Shown piece by piece: positions 27,064-35,186 of a DNA stretch of 35,862 bases. Position numbers and translations under genes: made by a program. Within the stretch, counting starts at the first letter, position 1, and each line of letters begins with the position of its first letter. The stretch covers positions 1 to 35,862 of the forward strand of contig JAURKV010000112.1 of assembly GCA_030831585.1 (NCBI GenBank), in the 5' to 3' direction. Under the pieces are notes generated by a model. That model ran no database searches. It saw nothing but the letters and a program-made list of their open reading frames with translations, and had not been told where the DNA came from. This DNA is from Ramlibacter sp. GTDB taxonomy: Bacteria; Pseudomonadota; Gammaproteobacteria; Burkholderiales; Burkholderiaceae_C.

Positions 27064-27963
27064 TCAAGCGAACTGAATCTCGGCCTGCATGGTGAGCCAG
27101 CCCTCGTGGTCCTGCGCCCACAGGCGGGCACTGCGGCCATCTGCCGCCGGCGCGCCGCAAACCCGAAAGGGGTGCAAGTCGGTGGTCGGGCGCACCGCGC
27201 GGAAGCTGAAGCCCGTGACACGGGCCTCGGGCCGCTCGCGCCGGGCCAGGTCGGCCAGCAAGGTGGCAATCAGCGGGCCGTGCACCACCAGGCCAGGGTA
27301 GCCCTCGGCGCCGGTGGCATAAGGCCGGTCGTAGTGGATGCGATGGGCGTTGAAGGTCAGCGCCGAAAAGCGGAACAAGAGCACCGGGTCGGGCACGATT
27401 TCGCGCGACCAGGTGGCGTCGCTGGGCGCCGCCTGCGGCGCCGGCACTGGGTCGCCGGCTTGCGCCGGCGCGCGGTAGACGATGTCTTGTTCCTCGGTCA
27501 GCGAGAGCACGCCGCCAGCGCGGACTTCGTGGCGCAGCAGCAGAAAGACCAGGTCGCCGCTACGCCCGGATTTATGCGTGACCGACTCGATGCGGGTGCT
27601 GCGCTCCAATGCGTCGCCCACACGCAAGGGCGCATGCCACTTCAGGCGGCCGCCAGCCCACATGCGGCGCGGCAGCGGCACCGGAGGCAGAAAGCCGCCC
27701 AGGCGGGGGTGGCCGTCGGCGCCGATTTCGCGCTGCGGAGCGCGCGGGAGGAAGTAGAGCCAGTGCCACAGGGCCGGCAGGGCGGCGCCCGAAATAGTGG
27801 GGGTGTCGGCATCGCGGTCCAGGGTGGCGGCCAGGGCCCGTACGGGCGCGGCGCCGGCAGGCTCCTCGAAGGATTCGCTGCGGCCCTCCCACGTGCGCAG
27901 GTGAGCCAGCAGCTCCGGGGTGATGCGCACAGGCTCCGAAGGCGTACCAGCTTCAGCCATCAC
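27064..27963 (-). CDS. FAS1-like/HTD2-type acyl-CoA hydratase (mesaconyl-C4-CoA hydratase-like, MaoC superfamily)
   Basis: TISGAALPALWHWLYFLPRAPQREIGADGHPRLGGFLPPVPLPRRMWAGGRLKWHAPLRVGDALERSTRIESVTHKSGRSGDLVFLLLRHEV...SALTFNAHRIHYDRPYATGAEGYPGLVVHGPLIATLLADL. Confidence 0.9.
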   Translation of the reverse strand: MMAEAGTPSEPVRITPELLAHLRTWEGRSESFEEPAGAAPVRALAATLDRDADTPTISGAALPALWHWLYFLPRAPQREIGADGHPRLGGFLPPVPLPRRMWAGGRLKWHAPLRVGDALERSTRIESVTHKSGRSGDLVFLLLRHEVRAGGVLSLTEEQDIVYRAPAQAGDPVPAPQAAPSDATWSREIVPDPVLLFRFSALTFNAHRIHYDRPYATGAEGYPGLVVHGPLIATLLADLARRERPEARVTGFSFRAVRPTTDLHPFRVCGAPAADGRSARLWAQDHEGWLTMQAEIQFA

Positions 27964-29144
27964 ACCACCCCCTTGGCGCGCAGCGCGGCGATGGCCTCCG
28001 GGGAATAGCCGATCTCCTGCAGCACCTCCTCGGTGTGCTCGCCGCAGGAGGGCGGCCGGCGGCGGATGCTGGGCGGCGTGCGCGAGAGCTCCACCGGCGT
28101 CGCGGTCAGCGGCACAGGCTGCGGGAGACCGGGGAAGTCGGTCGGGCGCAGGGCGTCAGCGGCCGCGATGATGGGGTCGGCCAGCGCCTCACGCGGGGAG
28201 TTGACCGCACCGGCCGGCACACGCCCGGCCTCCAACTCAGCGAGGGCCTGCGGCCGGGTACGCACCGCGCACCAATCGGCCATCAAGCGGCTCAACTCCT
28301 CGCCATGCTCGCCTCGGGCGAGGTCATCTTGCAGGCGCGGATCGTCGGCCAGTTCGGGGCGGCCCACCACGCGGGCCCACCGCTTGAACATGCCGGCGCC
28401 GATCACCTGCGCAATGATCCAGCGGTCGTCGCTGCAGCGGAACATGTCAGAGGGCGCGTAGTGCGGCGCCCGGTTCATGGTGGCCTTTCGGTCCACGCCA
28501 AGCGCAGCCTCCTCGATCAGGCTGCCGCTCGAATAAGTGAGCGCGGTGCGAAGCAGGGAGGCTCCCACCTCCTGCCCCATGCCGCTGGTCTTGCGTTCGT
28601 AAAGCGCCATCATGGTGCCGAGCGCGCAGGCCATGCCGGTGCCGAAGTCGACCACCGGCGCCATGATCTTGACCGGATGATCGGGCAGGCCGCTCATATG
28701 GACCGCTCCACTCATGCACTGGGCCACGCCGTCAAAACCGACACGGTCACTGACCGCTTCACTGGTGCCAAAGGCGGTGGAGGCGGTGAGGATCACATCG
28801 GGCCTGATGCGACGCAGGCTTTCGTAGTCCAGCCCGAGTTTGACCAGCGTGCGTGGGGGCATGTTGGCAATCACCACGTCGGCGCGGCGCACCAGGTCGT
28901 GCAGCACCCGCTGCCCGTCGGGGGTGTCGATCTCCAGCGCGATGGAGCGCTTGTTGCGATTGACCTGGAGGAACTGCGCGCCCTCGCCTTGCGAGGACAC
29001 CGGCAAGATGGTGCGGTCTTCGGCGCCGCCCACGCGGTCGACACGAATCACATCAGCGCCGTAGTCGGCGAGCAGCGCGGCGCAGTAAGGGCCAGCGATG
29101 AAGCGGCCGAGGTCGAGAACGCGAATGCCTTGCAAGACCGTCAT
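27960..29144 (-). CDS. CaiB/BaiF CoA-transferase family protein
   Basis: MTVLQGIRVLDLGRFIAGPYCAALLADYGADVIRVDRVGGAEDRTILP...GAQFLQVNRNKRSIALEIDTPDGQRVLHDLVRRADVVIANMPPRTLVKLGLDYESLRRIRPDVI; stop overlaps the next start (ATGA). Confidence 0.95.
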   Translation of the reverse strand: MTVLQGIRVLDLGRFIAGPYCAALLADYGADVIRVDRVGGAEDRTILPVSSQGEGAQFLQVNRNKRSIALEIDTPDGQRVLHDLVRRADVVIANMPPRTLVKLGLDYESLRRIRPDVILTASTAFGTSEAVSDRVGFDGVAQCMSGAVHMSGLPDHPVKIMAPVVDFGTGMACALGTMMALYERKTSGMGQEVGASLLRTALTYSSGSLIEEAALGVDRKATMNRAPHYAPSDMFRCSDDRWIIAQVIGAGMFKRWARVVGRPELADDPRLQDDLARGEHGEELSRLMADWCAVRTRPQALAELEAGRVPAGAVNSPREALADPIIAAADALRPTDFPGLPQPVPLTATPVELSRTPPSIRRRPPSCGEHTEEVLQEIGYSPEAIAALRAKGVV

Positions 29145-29159
29145 GTGGTTCCCTGCCCC

Positions 29160-29909
29160 TCAGCCGTAACGGCCGCCGGTGACATGCAGCACCTCGCCCG
29201 AGATGAAGCTGGCGCGCTCGCTGGCCAGGAAGGCCACCGCGTCGGCTACATCTTCCGGGCGACCCGTGCGCTTGACCGGTTGCACGGCCAGCGCACGCTC
29301 CTTGATCACTTCGTAGGTGTCGAGCGCGCGAATCATCTCCGTCTCCATGAAGCCCGGCGCCACGCAGTTGACGGTAACGCCGTAGCGGCCCTCCTCCATC
29401 GACAGCGCCTTGGCCATTCCGATCAGACCGGCTTTGGCCGCGGAGTAGTTGGACTGCGTCGGGTTGCCGAAGTGGGCGCGGGAGCTGATGTTGATCACGC
29501 GGCCCCAGCCTTGCTCGATCATCTTGGGCATGACGGCACGGCTGGCAAGAAACGCGCCCTTGAGCATGACGTTGATCACCAGGTCCCAGTCGTCTTCGCT
29601 CATTTTGACCAGGTATTTGTCACGCGGAGCGCCTGCGTTGTTAACGAGGATGTGCACGCTGCCAAAGGTGGCCACCGTCTCATTGACGAGGCGCTCCACA
29701 TCGGCCTGCTTAGTGATATCACCCACCACGCAGTGGGCCTGCAAGCCCTCGGCCCGCAAGGCCTCGGCGGTCTTTTGCGCGAGCTCACCGTTGATGTCGG
29801 TGATCACCACCTTGGCTCCCTCCTGGGCCAGGCGACGCGCCGTGGCGGCTCCAAGGCCGCGCGCCGAACCGGTGACGATGGCCACCTTGTCCTTCAGTCC
29901 GAGATCCAT
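29160..29909 (-). CDS. SDR family oxidoreductase (FabG-like)
   Basis: MDLGLKDKVAIVTGSARGLGAATARRLAQEGAKVVITDINGELAQ...ILVNNAGAPRDKYLVKMSEDDWDLVINVMLKGAFLASRAVMPKM...NYSAAKAGLIGMAKALSMEEGRYGVTVNCVAPGFMETEM. Confidence 0.95.
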   Translation of the reverse strand: MDLGLKDKVAIVTGSARGLGAATARRLAQEGAKVVITDINGELAQKTAEALRAEGLQAHCVVGDITKQADVERLVNETVATFGSVHILVNNAGAPRDKYLVKMSEDDWDLVINVMLKGAFLASRAVMPKMIEQGWGRVINISSRAHFGNPTQSNYSAAKAGLIGMAKALSMEEGRYGVTVNCVAPGFMETEMIRALDTYEVIKERALAVQPVKRTGRPEDVADAVAFLASERASFISGEVLHVTGGRYG

Positions 29910-29994
29910 GTCACAGTCCTTTCAGTTCCTCTTGCCGGCGACCCAGAGGCGGCAGCAAGTAGCCTGCCGAAACTTGCCGGGCGAACCATCAAAA

Positions 29995-30005
29995 TATATC
30001 ATGCA
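29995..30005. promoter_or_regulatory. TATATcATGCA operator-like site 9
   Basis: AAATATATCATGCATTAC between divergent SDR (29909,-) and quinone oxidoreductase (30040,+). Confidence 0.65.
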
Positions 30006-30039
30006 TTACTCGCTCGCCCCCTCTGGAGAACACATCATC

Positions 30040-31002
30040 ATGCCCGCTCCCCTCCCCGCCCACCGGCGCGCCGTCGCCTTCGAGACTTTCGGTTCGCCCG
30101 AGGTCTTGCGGGTCCTGGAAGTGCCGCTCCATCAGCCGCAGGCCGGCGAGGTGCTGGTGCAGGTGCAGGCTGCCACTGTGAACCCCACCGACTTGCTGAT
30201 GCTCGGCGGCAGCCAGGCCGCACGCATGCGCGATCTGGTGCCGCCCTATATCGCCGGCATGGAGATCGCCGGCAAGGTGGTCGCCATCGGCGAGGGCGTC
30301 CAGGGCCTGGCCCTGGGCCAAGCGGTGATCGGCATCGTCAACCCGCGCAGGCCGCAGGGCGGCGCGCAGGCACAGTTCGTTTGCCTGCCTGCGGCCTCAA
30401 TAGCGCCGCTGCCGGCTGGCTCTGACCTGATAGCCGCCGCCACCTTGCCAATGAACGGTCTGACCGCCTGGATGTGCCTCGAGTTCATGAAACTGCCCGT
30501 CGGCGCCTCCTTGTTGGTGACCGGCGCGGCCGGCGCGGTGGGCGGCTTCGTGGTCGCGCTGGCCCGGCGCGCCGGCCTGCATGTGGTGGCCGACACCAAG
30601 GAGGAAGACCGTGAACTTCTCACCCGCCTGGGCGCCCACGAGTTGGTGCCGCGAGGTGATGGCTTTGCCACCGCGGTGCGGGTGCGCTACCCGGCCGGTC
30701 TGGACGGGGTGGTCGACACCGCCCTGCTCGGAGACGCCGCCGCGGGTCTGCTGCGCACGGGCGGTGCCATGGTGTCGCTGCGAGGTAGCCAGGATATCCA
30801 TCGTGAGGACATCCGACACACCCATGTGTCGGTGCTGCAGGAGGCCACCAACCAGGAGGCCCTGCGCTGGCTGGTCGATCGGATGCAAGACGGCACCCTG
30901 GCCATGCGCGTCGGCCGGGTGCTGCCCATGGCGCAGGCCGCGGAGGCCTATGGGCTGGTGAGCCGGGGCGGATTGCGCGGGCGGGTGGTGCTCACACCCT
31001 GA
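30040..31002 (+). CDS. zinc-type alcohol dehydrogenase / NADPH:quinone oxidoreductase (MDR) family protein
   Basis: RRAVAFETFGSPEVLRVLEVPLHQPQAGEVLVQVQAATVNPTDLLMLGG...AGMEIAGKVVAIGEGVQGLALGQAVIG...GASLLVTGAAGAVGGFVVALARRAGLHVVADTKEEDRELLTRLGAHE; SD CTGGAGAACACATC. Confidence 0.93.
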   Translation: MPAPLPAHRRAVAFETFGSPEVLRVLEVPLHQPQAGEVLVQVQAATVNPTDLLMLGGSQAARMRDLVPPYIAGMEIAGKVVAIGEGVQGLALGQAVIGIVNPRRPQGGAQAQFVCLPAASIAPLPAGSDLIAAATLPMNGLTAWMCLEFMKLPVGASLLVTGAAGAVGGFVVALARRAGLHVVADTKEEDRELLTRLGAHELVPRGDGFATAVRVRYPAGLDGVVDTALLGDAAAGLLRTGGAMVSLRGSQDIHREDIRHTHVSVLQEATNQEALRWLVDRMQDGTLAMRVGRVLPMAQAAEAYGLVSRGGLRGRVVLTP

Positions 31003-31073
31003 CCTCCCCCGCAGACGCCCCCGCTGCCGCCACAAGTGCGCTGCGGGAGGGCGCGCCCCAGGGGGCGCACGCC

Positions 31074-32033
31074 TCACTCGGGCTGAATGCCCGCGCGGTT
31101 GACCACTTGACGCATCACACCCAGGTCTTCGTTCCAGAGACGGGTTTGCGCGTCGCCACAGAGCACCAGCGGGATCAGGTCACGCTTTTCCATATTCGTC
31201 TGGGCGGTCTGCGACTTTAGGGCCTGGGACATCAGGTCGCGCAACTGGGCGAGCACCGCCGGCGGGGTTTTGGCTGAGGCATAGAAGCCGAACCAGACCT
31301 GGATCTGGTAGCCAGGCACACCCGCTTCGCTGGCAGAGGGCACATCACCCAAGGCCTTGAGCCGCTGCGAGCCCGCCAGGGTCAGCGCGCGCACCTTGCC
31401 GGTTTGATAAAAGGGCGTTGCCGACACATGGTCAATGAAGATCATGTCGACCTGGCCGCCGCCCACGTCGGTGAGCGCCTGCACGCTGGAGCGGTAGGGA
31501 ACGCCGGTGAGCTTGATGCCCGCGGCCTGCATGAACAGCTCGCCCGCCAGACGCTGGACCGTGCTGGCATAACCGAAGGTGATCTTGCCCGGGTCGGCCT
31601 TGGCAGCCGTCACCAGGTCGGCCACGGTTTTATAGCGGGATGCGCCGGTGATGTTCAGAACATTGCTGGTACGGGCGAAGGTGCACACCGAGGCGAAGTC
31701 CTTCACCGCGTCATAGGGCATGTTCTTCTTCATCAGCGGGTCTAGCACGGTCAGCGAGTTGCTGGTGAACATGAGCGTGTGGCCGTCGGCAGGGGCATTG
31801 AGCACCGCCTGCGCGCCCAAGGCGCCCTCTGCGCCCAACTTGTTCTCGACGATCACGTTCTGCTTGGCGATCGCCGAGAGCACCTGAGCGAACTCACGGG
31901 CGTTGACATCGGTGGTTGTGCCTGCGCTAAACGGTACCACCACCGTGATCGGCTTGGTGGGGAAGGTTTGGGCCGTTGCGGCACTCACCAGGGCGAAGCC
32001 CGCTAGGGCTAAAAGGGAAATTCGTTTGAACAT
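31074..32033 (-). CDS. Bug/TctC-family substrate-binding protein
   Basis: MFKRISLLALAGFALVSAATAQTFPTKPITVVVPFSAGTTTDVNAREFAQVLSAIAKQNVIVENKLGAEGALGAQAVLNAPADGHTLMFTSNS... Confidence 0.92.
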   Translation of the reverse strand: MFKRISLLALAGFALVSAATAQTFPTKPITVVVPFSAGTTTDVNAREFAQVLSAIAKQNVIVENKLGAEGALGAQAVLNAPADGHTLMFTSNSLTVLDPLMKKNMPYDAVKDFASVCTFARTSNVLNITGASRYKTVADLVTAAKADPGKITFGYASTVQRLAGELFMQAAGIKLTGVPYRSSVQALTDVGGGQVDMIFIDHVSATPFYQTGKVRALTLAGSQRLKALGDVPSASEAGVPGYQIQVWFGFYASAKTPPAVLAQLRDLMSQALKSQTAQTNMEKRDLIPLVLCGDAQTRLWNEDLGVMRQVVNRAGIQPE

Positions 32034-32085
32034 GCGTGCCTCCAAAGTGAAACGTGGGGACCAGGGAACAACGAAAGGGAGCGGG

Positions 32086-32844
32086 TCAGACCAGTGCGCG
32101 CGTCTGCCCGCCGTCGAGTTGCAGGTTTTCGCCCGTCATGAAGCCGGAGTGAACCGAGGCCAAAAAGGCCACCATCGCCGCCAGCTCCTCGGGCTGGCCG
32201 ACACGCTTCATCGGCACCGCTTTGATGCGCTCTTCCAGGTTGTGGAAGGTGCTGAAGGTGGGGGTGATCACCGTTGCGGGCGCAATCGCGTTGACCGTGA
32301 CCCCGGTGTGCGCCAGTTCGAGGGCCAGGTGCTTGAGAGCTGCCTGTACGCCGGCGCGGAAGATGGTCGACAGGGCGTGGCGGACCATCGGCTGCTTGAT
32401 GCTGGCCGAGGTGATGGCCACCACACGTCCCCAGCCCGAGGCGACCAGCAGGGGGGTGATCCGGCGCAGGATCAGCAGCGCGCCATGCAGCTGCTGCTGA
32501 TAGGCCTGGTCCCAGCGGTCCTGCTCGGTCTCGTCGAGAAAATCACGCATGGGGCTGGGCGGGCGCGGGGTGTTGAGCACCAGAATCTGCACGTCGCCCA
32601 GGGCTTCCGACTGCGCCCCGAGCCGGTCGACGTCCGCGGCACTGGTGATGTCGCCCGAACAGACCTCGACCGAGACCCCGTGCGCCGCGCGCAGGGATTC
32701 AGCGGTGGCGGCCAGTCGCGCCGCGTCGCGCGCGAAGATGAGGAGGTTCACCCCCTCCTGTGCCAGACGCTCGCAAACCGAAAGGCCCAAGCCCTGGCTG
32801 CCGCCAATGACCAGCGCGCGCTTGCCTGCAATACCCAGATCCAT
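32086..32844 (-). CDS. SDR family oxidoreductase
   Basis: MDLGIAGKRALVIGGSQGLGLSVCERLAQEGVNLLIFARDAARL...QILVLNTPRPPSPMRDFLDETEQDRWDQAYQQQLHGALLILRRITPLL... Confidence 0.93.
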   Translation of the reverse strand: MDLGIAGKRALVIGGSQGLGLSVCERLAQEGVNLLIFARDAARLAATAESLRAAHGVSVEVCSGDITSAADVDRLGAQSEALGDVQILVLNTPRPPSPMRDFLDETEQDRWDQAYQQQLHGALLILRRITPLLVASGWGRVVAITSASIKQPMVRHALSTIFRAGVQAALKHLALELAHTGVTVNAIAPATVITPTFSTFHNLEERIKAVPMKRVGQPEELAAMVAFLASVHSGFMTGENLQLDGGQTRALV

Positions 32845-32930
32845 GTTGTCTCCTCTTTGTTGTTGTTTCGGGCACCGGGCGGGCTCGCCTGTGGCCCGGC
32901 TCTAGCTCAGACCGTGCAGCAACGCTTCGG

Positions 32931-33803
32931 TCAGCGACCCACACCCAAATTTTTCGCGATCTCGTCGAGCCGTCGTTTTTTCTGGTCCAGCGTCATCTCG
33001 AAGTCGAGCCGGCCCTGCAGCGTCTCGGAGGGCACCACCAGCGTGTCAAAACCCGCATCGACATAGGGCTGCATCTGCTCTTTGGACGGCTCACCCCACA
33101 CCCGGGCCTGGAAGGAATAGGGATTGGTCAGGCCCGACTCGGCGCGGATCTTGTCAATCGCCTGCTTGTAGCCAATGGCCTCGTCGGGGCGCACCATCGG
33201 ACCGTACCAGCCGTCGCCCGCGCGCGCGGCGCGCTCGAGCGCCTTGGGCATGGTGCCGCCAAACACCATCGGCACGCGCACCGGCCATTCGGTCACGCGC
33301 AGCTCCTTGAAGGGAAAGTGCGGGCCATCGTTGCTGACCCACTCGCCGTTGAACAGGCGCGGCAACAGGGGCACCGCCTCGTTGTAACGCTTGTGACGGA
33401 GCTCGAAGGGAATGCCGAGACCTTCGGACTCTTCTTTCCACCAACCCGCGCCCATGCCAAGCTGGAAGCGGCCGCCACCAATCTGCTGCGCGGTGATCGC
33501 CGCGCGTGCGGTCGCCACCGGATGGCGCAGGGACATCAGATAGATGCCGGTGGTGACGGTGAGCTTTTCGGTGCCACCCAAAATGCCGCCGACCATGGTC
33601 CACATGTCGTACATCTTGCGGGCCACGGTGTGCACTGGCACGAAGGTCTTGCCCTCGTCATGCGGGTGGGCCGACTCGAACTCTCGCGGCTCCAGAATAT
33701 GCTCGCCGAGCCAGATGCCGTGAAAGCCCAGGCCTTCGGCGTGGCGGGCCAGGGGAATGATGTCGTCGGGGCGAATGCCGTAGGTGGCGAAGCCGAATTT
33801 CAT
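32931..33803 (-). CDS. LLM class (luciferase-like) flavin/F420-dependent oxidoreductase
   Basis: MKFGFATYGIRPDDIIPLARHAEGLGFHGIWLGEHIL...TVTTGIYLMSLRHPVATARAAITAQQIGGGRFQLGMGAGWWKEESEGLGIPFELRHKRYNEAVPLLPRLFNGEWVSNDGPHFPFKEL. Confidence 0.93.
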   Translation of the reverse strand: MKFGFATYGIRPDDIIPLARHAEGLGFHGIWLGEHILEPREFESAHPHDEGKTFVPVHTVARKMYDMWTMVGGILGGTEKLTVTTGIYLMSLRHPVATARAAITAQQIGGGRFQLGMGAGWWKEESEGLGIPFELRHKRYNEAVPLLPRLFNGEWVSNDGPHFPFKELRVTEWPVRVPMVFGGTMPKALERAARAGDGWYGPMVRPDEAIGYKQAIDKIRAESGLTNPYSFQARVWGEPSKEQMQPYVDAGFDTLVVPSETLQGRLDFEMTLDQKKRRLDEIAKNLGVGR

Positions 33804-33897
33804 GAAGCGGTCCTGTGCGCGAGCGGCGCTCGATAGGGAGCTTGCAGCTTAAAAAGGGCGGGCGGCGCCGTCCAATGGTGAATTTGAATACGCAATA

Positions 33898-34830
33898 TCA
33901 AGGCACCGAATCCCGGACGCCCGGGTCGGCCACGTCCGCACCGGCCAAATCCAGCCAGGCCTGACCGAGCGCCTCGGTGAAGCAGGTCAGCACCTCGTCG
34001 GCCGCCTGCGCCGACCGGTGGACGAAATTCAGGGGCAGCGAGGCCTGGAAGCGGGAAAGCTCAAAGAACCGACCCGCCGCGGCGCCGGCATTGGCTTCCA
34101 TGCGCTGCACAAAACCGATACCCATGCCGCCAGCCACCATGGCCCGCAACAAAGAGGCGTGGCTGACCTCCACCGCGCCACGGATATCCAGACCTTCTTC
34201 GCGGAACAGGCGCTCGATCAGCTCCTGGCTCGGGGTGCTGCCGCCCGTCACCACCCAGGGCTGGGCGGCGATTTCCGCAGGTCGGGCATACTCGAGCCGC
34301 TCGCGCCAGGCGGCCGGCGCCACCAGCACATAGTCCAGCTCCCCCAGGGAGTGACAGACCAGATCGTCCCCGCGCACCGTGCCGACGATGGCGCCGCCGT
34401 CGAGCTCACCGGCCTTGATCGCCTGCCGGATCGAGCGGGTGTTCCCCGCTTCCAGGGACAGTTCGGTCATCGGAAATCGGTCGCGCATCATCCGCATGGC
34501 GCTCGCCAGCGAGGCCAACAGCCGGGGGTTGGCAATGGTGCCGATAGAAAGCCGGCCGGCCGGCACGCCGGCGAGCTGGCGCGCGCGCTCATTGAGCTCG
34601 TGCGAAGCCTGCACCACCTGGCCGGCCCATTCGGCAATGCGCTGGCCGGCGGCGGTGACCTCCAGGCCGCGGGCGGTGCGGCGAAACAGGGTCAGGCCAA
34701 AATGCGCCTCCAGCGCCCGGATATGGTGGCTGGCCGTGGGCTGGCTGATATGCAGCCGCTCTGCGGCGCGGGTGAGATGCCCCTCTTGCACCACGGTGAC
34801 GAGGGTCTTGAGCTGGGTGAGGTCGTACAT
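33898..34830 (-). CDS. LysR-family transcriptional regulator
   Basis: MYDLTQLKTLVTVVQEGHLTRAAERLHISQPTASHHIRALEAHFGLTLFRRTARGLEVTAAGQRI: LysR wHTH. Confidence 0.95.
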   Translation of the reverse strand: MYDLTQLKTLVTVVQEGHLTRAAERLHISQPTASHHIRALEAHFGLTLFRRTARGLEVTAAGQRIAEWAGQVVQASHELNERARQLAGVPAGRLSIGTIANPRLLASLASAMRMMRDRFPMTELSLEAGNTRSIRQAIKAGELDGGAIVGTVRGDDLVCHSLGELDYVLVAPAAWRERLEYARPAEIAAQPWVVTGGSTPSQELIERLFREEGLDIRGAVEVSHASLLRAMVAGGMGIGFVQRMEANAGAAAGRFFELSRFQASLPLNFVHRSAQAADEVLTCFTEALGQAWLDLAGADVADPGVRDSVP

Positions 34831-34880
34831 GGGTCGCGCCCGCCTGGCGCCTGCGGGCGCGAAGCCCCGGAAAGTGTCAA

Positions 34881-34891
34881 TGCATGATGCA
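34881..34891. promoter_or_regulatory. TGCATgATGCA operator-like site 10
   Basis: Perfect inverted repeat (ATGCATGATGCAT), 50 bp upstream of the LysR start. Confidence 0.72.
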
Positions 34892-35186
34892 TCGGGTGCG
34901 TTGGCCGCGTCAACCGGGCCGACCCTGAGGCCATCGGCCGCAGCTTACAGGCCGCAGGTCATTCGGAGATCCGATAGGCCCTATCCGAAAACATCATTGG
35001 ACGCCCCCCCCGGGGGCCACCTAACCTTCCCTTCCAAAGTCGCCACCCGGTTCGGTGGTGCCGGAACCTGTACAGACGCCCCATGCCTCCCTTCCGCACG
35101 AACGCCGCCAGACACCGCCAGGTGCCGCCGGGCGCCGCGTCCCGGCGCCTGGTACCGCAAGCGTCATGCGCCCCGGAGACCCCGCA

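Noticed and set aside
28035-30425. 796-aa ORF on + strand
   Set aside because: Runs antisense to CaiB (27960..29144) and SDR (29160..29909), both with clear family motifs. Its His/Arg/Gly-rich composition is typical of shadow ORFs in high-GC DNA.
31003-31060. G/C-rich hairpins (CCTCCCCCGCAG...CTGCGGGAGG; GCGCCCCCAGGGGGCGC-like) as definite terminators
   Set aside because: Located between convergent genes, so plausible, but imperfect and without a T-tract; not confident enough to list.
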